A stretch of 64,000 nucleotides of DNA from contig NZ_BCWR01000003.1 of NCBI RefSeq assembly GCF_001592305.1, positions 34,849 to 98,848 of the forward strand, written 5' to 3'. The notes below the pieces were generated by a model. The model had not been told where the DNA came from and ran no database searches. It was given only the letters and a program-made list of their open reading frames with translations. The DNA comes from Hydrogenophaga taeniospiralis CCUG 15921 (lineage in GTDB: Bacteria; Pseudomonadota; Gammaproteobacteria; Burkholderiales; Burkholderiaceae_C). The position numbers were made by a program, and so were the translations under genes. Shown in pieces: positions 58,983 through 64,000 of the stretch; position 1 is the first letter of the stretch; each line of letters starts with the position of its first letter.

Positions 58983-59208
58983 GCCGCCTGCGCACCGTCA
59001 AGCGCAGCCGATTCTTCATCGTCTGCATCGACGCGGCTTTCAGCCCGGAATCCGGCCAGAGGGTTCGAAATCACTGGGTTTTTCCGACAAGGTTCCAGCA
59101 AATCCGGTGTGTTCCGGGCCATGGAACCTGCGACATGCGAGCCGATGTCATGGGTGTTTTTTCGCCCACCGAAAAGCCCCATCCAGGTGCATCCACATTA
59201 TTTTTCAA
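58983..59208. other. Gene-free stretch before the nrd control region
   Basis: These 226 bases after ampD are less GC-rich than the surroundings and hold no convincing reading frame. A T-rich run (59157-59163) and scattered short hairpins are visible, but no clean terminator. The nrdA control region starts at 59209. Confidence 0.5.
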
Positions 59209-59224
59209 ACACTACCTGTAGTGG
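59209..59224. promoter_or_regulatory. NrdR box 1
   Basis: ACACTACCTGTAGTGG is a 16-bp dyad resembling the NrdR consensus ACACWATATWTWGTGT, although the centre is less AT-rich. It starts 32 bases before box 2, about three helical turns, the usual spacing of paired NrdR sites. It lies upstream of the -35. Confidence 0.75.
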
Positions 59225-59225
59225 C

Positions 59226-59254
59226 TTGAACGGCACCTACACACCAGATATAGT
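59226..59254 (+). promoter_or_regulatory. Sigma-70 promoter of nrdAB
   Basis: TTGAAC (59226-59231), a 17-base spacer and TATAGT (59249-59254). The -10 lies inside NrdR box 2. Transcription would start near 59261, giving a leader of about 170 bases before nrdA. Confidence 0.75.
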
Positions 59255-59256
59255 GT
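59241..59256. promoter_or_regulatory. NrdR box 2
   Basis: ACACCAGATATAGTGT matches the NrdR consensus at both ends and in the ATAT core. It covers the -10 element, so NrdR binding would block RNA polymerase. Confidence 0.88.
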
Positions 59257-59434
59257 GCCCTGTGCTTTCGCGGCACCCGCGAATTTCACACCGCAGGCCT
59301 TCTGCCGTGGCACGCCGACCCCCGGTCCGCTGCCTCCGCACACCGCCCGATACGGCCCTGAAAACCGGCCGCCCCACACCTGCCCAGCCGTACGGCACCG
59401 GGGCAGGCCACCAACAACAAATGAAAGAGGAACC

Positions 59435-62350
59435 ATGCTGACTGCCCAATCCCCCTCCCCTTTGAGTTCCGCTTCTGCCACGCCCGCCACCGGCGCTTTC
59501 GGCGCCGCGGCGCAGGCTCCTGCCAGCCCGGTGTTTGCCAACTACCAGATCATTCGCCGCAATGGCGCGGTCGTCCCCTTCGAACCCAGCAAGATCGCCG
59601 TGGCCCTGATGAAGGCCTTCCTGGCGGTGCACGGCACGCAAGGCGCCGCATCGGCCAGCGTGCGCGAAACCGTGGACACGCTGACGCAGACGGTGGTGCG
59701 CGCGTTGATGCGCTCGCGTCCGGGCGGCGGCACCTTCCACATCGAAGACGTGCAGGACCACGTGGAGCTCGGCCTCATGCGCAGTGGCCACCACGAAGTC
59801 GCCCGCGCCTACGTGCTGTACCGCGAGCGCCGCACCCAGGAACGTGCCCACCAGGCCGAGCAAGCCAAACCCACCGAAGCCCTGCTGCATGTGGTGGATG
59901 GCGGCCAGCGGGTGCCCCTGGACCTGAACCGCCTGCAGGGCCTGATCGAGGACGCCTGCAAGGGCCTTGGCAAAGACGTCAAGGCCGACCCTATCGTGGC
60001 CGAGACCAAGCGCAACCTGTACGACGGTGTGCCGATCGAAGAGGTCTACAAGGCCTCCATCCTGGCCGCGCGCACCCTGATCGAAAAGGACCCCGACTAC
60101 ACCTACGCCACCGCGCGCCTGCTGCTGCACACCATCGTCAAGGAAGTGCTCGGCGAAGAAGTGCCCTCCAGCGACATGGCCGCGCGCTACGCCGACTACT
60201 TCCCGCAGTTCATCAAGAAGGGCGTGCAGAACGAGCTGCTCGACGAACGGCTGCAGCAGTTCGACCTGACCCGCCTGGGTGCCGCGCTCAAGCCCGAGCG
60301 CGACCTGCAGTTCGACTACCTCGGCCTGCAGACCCTGTACGACCGCTACTTCCTGCACGTGCGCAAGAGCCGCATCGAACTGCCGCAGGCCTTCTTCATG
60401 CGTGTGGCCATGGGCCTGTCGCTCAACGAGATCGACCGCGAGGCCCGCGCCATCGAGTTCTACGAGGTGCTGTCCTCGTTCGACTTCATGTCGTCCACGC
60501 CCACCCTGTTCAACAGCGGCACGCTGCGCTCACAGCTCTCGAGCTGCTACCTGACCACCGTGCCCGACGACCTTGATGGCATCTACGAATCCATCAAGGA
60601 AAACGCGCTGCTCTCCAAGTTCGCCGGCGGCCTGGGCAACGACTGGACCCGCGTGCGCGCCCTGGGCAGCCACATCAAGGGCACCAACGGCGAATCGCAA
60701 GGGGTCGTTCCCTTCCTCAAGGTCGTCAACGACACCGCCGTGGCGGTGAACCAGGGCGGCAAGCGCAAGGGCGCGGTCTGCACCTACCTGGAAACCTGGC
60801 ACCTGGACATCGAGGAATTTCTGGAACTGCGAAAGAACACCGGCGACGACCGCCGCCGCACGCACGACATGAACACGGCGAACTGGATTCCCGATCTGTT
60901 CATGAAGCGCGTGATGGAGAAAGGCGAGTGGAGCCTGTTCTCGCCCAACGACGTGCCCGACCTGCACGACCGCTTCGGCGCCGACTTCGAGCGCGCCTAC
61001 GTGGCCTACGAAGAGAAAGCCGCGCGCGGCGAGATCAAGCCTTACCGCAAGCTGCCCGCCACCGACCTGTGGCGCAAGATGCTCTCGATGCTGTTCGAGA
61101 CCGGCCACCCCTGGATCACGTTCAAGGACGCCTGCAACGTGCGCAGCCCGCAGCAGCACGTCGGCGTGGTGCACAGCTCCAACCTCTGCACCGAGATCAC
61201 GCTCAACACCAGCGACACCGAAACCGCCGTCTGCAACCTGGGCTCGGTCAACCTGCTCAACCACGTCAAGAGCGGCTCCGCCGAAGGCTCCCGCCTTCTG
61301 GACCACGAGAAGCTGCAGCGCACGATCAAGACGGCGATGCGCATGCTCGACAACGTGATCGACATCAACTACTACGCGGTCAAAAAGGCGCGCGACTCCA
61401 ACATGCGCCACCGCCCGGTGGGCCTGGGTGTCATGGGCTTCCAGGACGCGCTGTACGAACTGCGCATCCCTTACGCCTCCAACGACGCGGTGGAATTCGC
61501 CGACCGTTCGATGGAAGCCGTTTGCTACTACGCCTACTGGGCTTCCACCGAACTCGCCCGCGAACGCGGCCGCTACGCCAGCTACAAGGGCTCGCTGTGG
61601 GATCAGGGCATCCTGCCCACCGACACGCTGGACCTGCTGGCGTGCGAGCGTGGCGGCTATGTGGACGTGGACCGCTCCAGCAGCCTGGACTGGGACGCAC
61701 TGCGCAAAAAGATCGCCGCCGACGGCATGCGCAACTCCAACTGCGTGGCCATCGCGCCCACCGCGACCATCTCCAACATCATCGGCGTGGACGCCTCCAT
61801 CGAGCCCTGCTTCGGCAACCTCTCGGTCAAGTCCAACCTGTCGGGCGAGTTCACCGTCATCAACAGTTACCTGGTGAAGGACCTCAAGCGCCTGGGCCTG
61901 TGGGACGACGTGATGGTCATGGACCTCAAGCACTTCGACGGTTCGCTGCGCTCCATCGACCGCGTGCCGCAAGAAGTGAAGGCGCTCTACGCCACCGCGT
62001 TTGAAGTGGAACCACTGTGGCTGGTGGAGGCCGCGGCGCGGCGCCAGAAGTGGATCGACCAGGCACAGAGTCTGAACATCTACATGGCCGGCGCCTCGGG
62101 CAAGAAGCTCGACGACACCTACAAGCTCGCGTGGTTGCGTGGTCTCAAGACCACCTACTACCTGCGCACCACCTCGGCCACCCAGGTCGAGAAGTCGACC
62201 GGGCGCACCGGTCAGCTCAACGCCGTTTCGATGGGCAGCAACGACGCCGCTTTGAGTGCGCCGGTCGCGACCAGCGAAGCGATGGTCGAACCCGCAACCG
62301 ACATCAAGTTCTGCGCCATCGACGACCCCGGTTGTGAAGCCTGCCAGTGA
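59435..62350 (+). CDS. nrdA: Class Ia ribonucleoside-diphosphate reductase, alpha subunit
   Basis: This 971-residue subunit reduces ribonucleotides to deoxyribonucleotides. Two N-terminal ATP-cone domains are visible: IIRRNGAVVPFEPSKIAVAL near residue 35, and a second (VVDGGQRVPLDLNRLQGLIE, then YTYATARLLLHTI) near residues 150-235, as in Pseudomonas NrdA. Catalytic parts are intact: SQLSSCYLTT, NLCTEITLN, ETAVCNLGSVNLL, TTYYLRT (radical-transfer tyrosines) and a C-terminal CEACQ. The ATG at 59435 has AGAGG nearby upstream; the longer open frame is the untranslated leader. NrdR boxes control it. Confidence 0.97.
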   Translation: MLTAQSPSPLSSASATPATGAFGAAAQAPASPVFANYQIIRRNGAVVPFEPSKIAVALMKAFLAVHGTQGAASASVRETVDTLTQTVVRALMRSRPGGGTFHIEDVQDHVELGLMRSGHHEVARAYVLYRERRTQERAHQAEQAKPTEALLHVVDGGQRVPLDLNRLQGLIEDACKGLGKDVKADPIVAETKRNLYDGVPIEEVYKASILAARTLIEKDPDYTYATARLLLHTIVKEVLGEEVPSSDMAARYADYFPQFIKKGVQNELLDERLQQFDLTRLGAALKPERDLQFDYLGLQTLYDRYFLHVRKSRIELPQAFFMRVAMGLSLNEIDREARAIEFYEVLSSFDFMSSTPTLFNSGTLRSQLSSCYLTTVPDDLDGIYESIKENALLSKFAGGLGNDWTRVRALGSHIKGTNGESQGVVPFLKVVNDTAVAVNQGGKRKGAVCTYLETWHLDIEEFLELRKNTGDDRRRTHDMNTANWIPDLFMKRVMEKGEWSLFSPNDVPDLHDRFGADFERAYVAYEEKAARGEIKPYRKLPATDLWRKMLSMLFETGHPWITFKDACNVRSPQQHVGVVHSSNLCTEITLNTSDTETAVCNLGSVNLLNHVKSGSAEGSRLLDHEKLQRTIKTAMRMLDNVIDINYYAVKKARDSNMRHRPVGLGVMGFQDALYELRIPYASNDAVEFADRSMEAVCYYAYWASTELARERGRYASYKGSLWDQGILPTDTLDLLACERGGYVDVDRSSSLDWDALRKKIAADGMRNSNCVAIAPTATISNIIGVDASIEPCFGNLSVKSNLSGEFTVINSYLVKDLKRLGLWDDVMVMDLKHFDGSLRSIDRVPQEVKALYATAFEVEPLWLVEAAARRQKWIDQAQSLNIYMAGASGKKLDDTYKLAWLRGLKTTYYLRTTSATQVEKSTGRTGQLNAVSMGSNDAALSAPVATSEAMVEPATDIKFCAIDDPGCEACQ

Positions 62351-62492
62351 TGAGAACCCGTCCGTGCCGATGTGTTGTGGTGTCGAAGCTCGCGCGTTCG
62401 ATGCGACACCGCAACACAAAGCACGCCCGTCGCGCATGAGTCCTTTGCATTTCATGCCGACACTTCGATAATCCGCAGAATTGGACACACAT

Positions 62493-63653
62493 ATGTTGAC
62501 CTGGGACGAACAAGTCACTCCCTCATCGAAGCCCGCACCTCTTCCCCTGGCAACCAGCATGCCGGGTGTGCCAGTGTCACTGTCTGACGCTCCCCTCTCC
62601 TCCGTTTCTTCCGCGATCGCAGGCACGCCGGGCGCGCGCCGCATCAACGTGGCCGACAAGCGCATCATCAACGGCAAGACCGACGTCAACCAGCTCGTGC
62701 CGTTCAAATACAAGTGGGCCTGGGAGAAGTACCTCGCCACCTGCGCCAACCACTGGATGCCGCAGGAAGTGAACATGAGCCGCGACATCGCGCTCTGGAA
62801 AGATCCCAACGGCCTGACCGAAGACGAGCGCCGCATCGTCAAGCGCAACCTCGGCTTCTTCGTGACCGCCGACTCGCTGGCCGCGAACAACATCGTGCTG
62901 GGCACCTACCGCCACATCACCGCGCCCGAGTGCCGCCAGTTCCTGCTGCGCCAGGCATTTGAAGAAGCGATCCACACCCACGCCTACCAGTACATCGTGG
63001 AGTCGCTGGGTCTGGACGAGTCCGAGATTTTCAACGCCTACAACGAGGTTCAGTCGATCCGCGACAAGGACGAGTTCCTGATCCCCTTCATCGAAGCGAT
63101 CATGGACCCGGCGTTCAAGACCGGCACACCGCAGGACGACCAGACCCTGCTCAAGAGCCTGATCGTTTTCGCCTGCCTCATGGAAGGCCTGTTCTTCTAC
63201 GTCGGGTTCACGCAGATTCTCGCGCTGGGTCGGCAGAACAAGATGACCGGCGCCGCCGAGCAGTACCAGTACATCCTGCGCGACGAGTCCATGCACTGCA
63301 ACTTCGGCATCGACCTGATCAACGCGATCAAGCTGGAGAACCCGATGCTGTGGACGCCCGAGTTCAAGGCCGAGATCAAGGCGCTGTTCATCAAGGCCGT
63401 GGAATTGGAATACCGCTACGCCGAGGACACCATGCCGCGCGGCGTGCTGGGCCTCAACGCTTCCATGTTCAAGGGCTACCTGCGCTACATCGCCAACCGG
63501 CGCGCCACGCAGATCGGCCTGGAGCCCATGTTTCCGAACGAAGAGAATCCGTTCCCCTGGATGAGCGAGATGATCGACCTCAAGAAGGAACGCAATTTCT
63601 TCGAGACCCGCGTGATCGAGTACCAGTCCGGCGGGGCGCTCTCCTGGGACTGA
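62493..63653 (+). CDS. nrdB: Class Ia ribonucleoside-diphosphate reductase, beta subunit
   Basis: This 386-residue subunit holds the di-iron centre and tyrosyl radical. Ligands are readable: Asp in [12 protein letters not shown], Glu and His in [17 protein letters not shown] (the Tyr there is the expected radical site), Glu in [10 protein letters not shown], and [10 protein letters not shown]. The N-terminal 50 residues are a Ser/Pro/Ala extension. The ATG at 62493 follows a gap of 142 bases after nrdA without a clear promoter, so the two genes are probably co-transcribed. Confidence 0.97.
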   Translation: MLTWDEQVTPSSKPAPLPLATSMPGVPVSLSDAPLSSVSSAIAGTPGARRINVADKRIINGKTDVNQLVPFKYKWAWEKYLATCANHWMPQEVNMSRDIALWKDPNGLTEDERRIVKRNLGFFVTADSLAANNIVLGTYRHITAPECRQFLLRQAFEEAIHTHAYQYIVESLGLDESEIFNAYNEVQSIRDKDEFLIPFIEAIMDPAFKTGTPQDDQTLLKSLIVFACLMEGLFFYVGFTQILALGRQNKMTGAAEQYQYILRDESMHCNFGIDLINAIKLENPMLWTPEFKAEIKALFIKAVELEYRYAEDTMPRGVLGLNASMFKGYLRYIANRRATQIGLEPMFPNEENPFPWMSEMIDLKKERNFFETRVIEYQSGGALSWD

Positions 63654-63713
63654 TGTTCCCAAGGCCCGGGGCCGCGTTGCACACCTACAAACCATCACAT
63701 GCGTTTCAAGCAT

Positions 63714-63757
63714 TCAAAGCCCTCCTCTCGGTGCCTCGGCACTGCGGGGAGGGCTTT
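63714..63757 (+). terminator. Probable terminator after nrdB
   Basis: A stem of at least ten pairs (AAAGCCCTCC with GGAGGGCTTT) encloses a GC-rich loop, 60 bases after the nrdB stop. The T tract is short, so efficiency is uncertain. Confidence 0.65.
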
Positions 63758-63881
63758 GTCACTGGATTCAACACCTTGGGGCCAGCCGTGGATGCATCCA
63801 CACGGCCCCAAGGCGCTGAATCACTTCACCGGCATCAAGATCGGATGAAGTGCTCTTTGCAACTTGATCAAGGAGAAAACA

Positions 63882-64000
63882 ATGGCAACTGCGAAAAAAG
63901 CCCCGGCTAAGAAAGCCGCACCGGCAAAGAAAGCCGCCGCACCGGCGAAGAAGGCTGCACCTGCGAAGAAGGCCGCTCCGGCCAAGAAGGCTGCACCTGT
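63882..64000 (+). CDS. Histone H1-like nucleoid protein, partial at the window end
   Basis: The first 39 codons are visible; the gene runs off the window. The product begins MATAKKAPAKKAAPAKK and continues as repeats of PAKKAA, the Lys/Ala/Pro-rich style of betaproteobacterial H1-like histones (as in Bordetella and Comamonadaceae) that bind DNA without sequence specificity. AAGGAG lies six bases before the ATG, a strong ribosome binding site, which suggests high expression. Its length and the rest of the domain cannot be judged here. Confidence 0.85.
   Translation, partial: MATAKKAPAKKAAPAKKAAAPAKKAAPAKKAAPAKKAAP

Noticed and set aside
59261..59434. Adenosylcobalamin riboswitch in the nrdA leader
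   Set aside because: I looked for a B12-box-like segment and saw none; the leader remains unexplained.

Overview
The window is high-GC chromosomal DNA from a betaproteobacterium, most likely Burkholderiales family Comamonadaceae and Hydrogenophaga-like. The genus is inferred from gene content, gene order and repeat style; no rRNA gene is present. Coding is dense, on both strands, and almost entirely housekeeping. I see no phage, no transposase, no CRISPR array and no toxin-antitoxin pair.

Layout. 1-1660 (minus): copper and cytochrome oxidase assembly genes (DUF2946, SCO, PCu(A)C). 1794-2447: a glutathione S-transferase. 2472-7028 (minus): an overlapping operon yqgE-ruvX-pyrR-pyrB-pyrC'-plsC, in which the dihydroorotase homologue lacks its metal-binding HxH. 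7093-8610: DNA photolyase. 8716-18716 (minus): a Pil-Chp chemosensory operon (pilG, pilH, pilI, pilJ and a 2092-residue chpA/pilL) with rubredoxin upstream and thiD-hemL divergent. 21778-24773 (minus): dusB-fis-purH. 24922-32221: a YqaA-type membrane protein, an AraC regulator divergent from a tannase-family esterase, a pseudouridine synthase homologue without its catalytic Asp, ychF, a MOSC protein and a UbiH-type hydroxylase. 32276-34980: dsbC and an M61 peptidase. 35060-40665: a hypothetical gene, paaG-paaI-paaK, and a divergent enoyl-CoA hydratase coupled to an unknown membrane-anchored protein. 40750-42662: tRNA-Met, yaeQ, a methyltransferase and a small secreted protein. 42781-51555: miaB, the two-component system glrK-qseG-glrR, then opgG-opgH for periplasmic glucans. 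51735-58982: a CbiM-like permease, ffh, a CcsA-like protein, a small zinc-ribbon protein, pilS-pilR and ampD. 59435-63653: class Ia ribonucleotide reductase nrdA-nrdB. 63882 to the end: the start of a lysine/alanine/proline-rich histone H1-like gene.

The most interesting signal lies between glrR and opgG. Two exact TGTC-N10-GACA sites, the motif known for GlrR in enterobacteria, are followed by an IHF-like site inside a terminator-like hairpin and by a perfect sigma-54 promoter (TGGCAC-N5-TTGC) that ends 12 bases before the opgG ATG. This is the architecture of the enterobacterial glmY promoter, placed here on the glucan synthesis genes. It predicts that GlrK/GlrR with sigma-54 drives opgGH. 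The GlrR here carries GAFTDA where GAFTGA is expected.

Other regulatory DNA includes tandem NrdR boxes over the nrdA promoter, a PaaR-like dyad and a second dyad between the divergent paa genes, and a clear tRNA promoter and terminator. Several families of short repeats occupy intergenic gaps. One family fills the exact space from the stop codon of one gene to the next start codon, and it carries the ribosome binding site.
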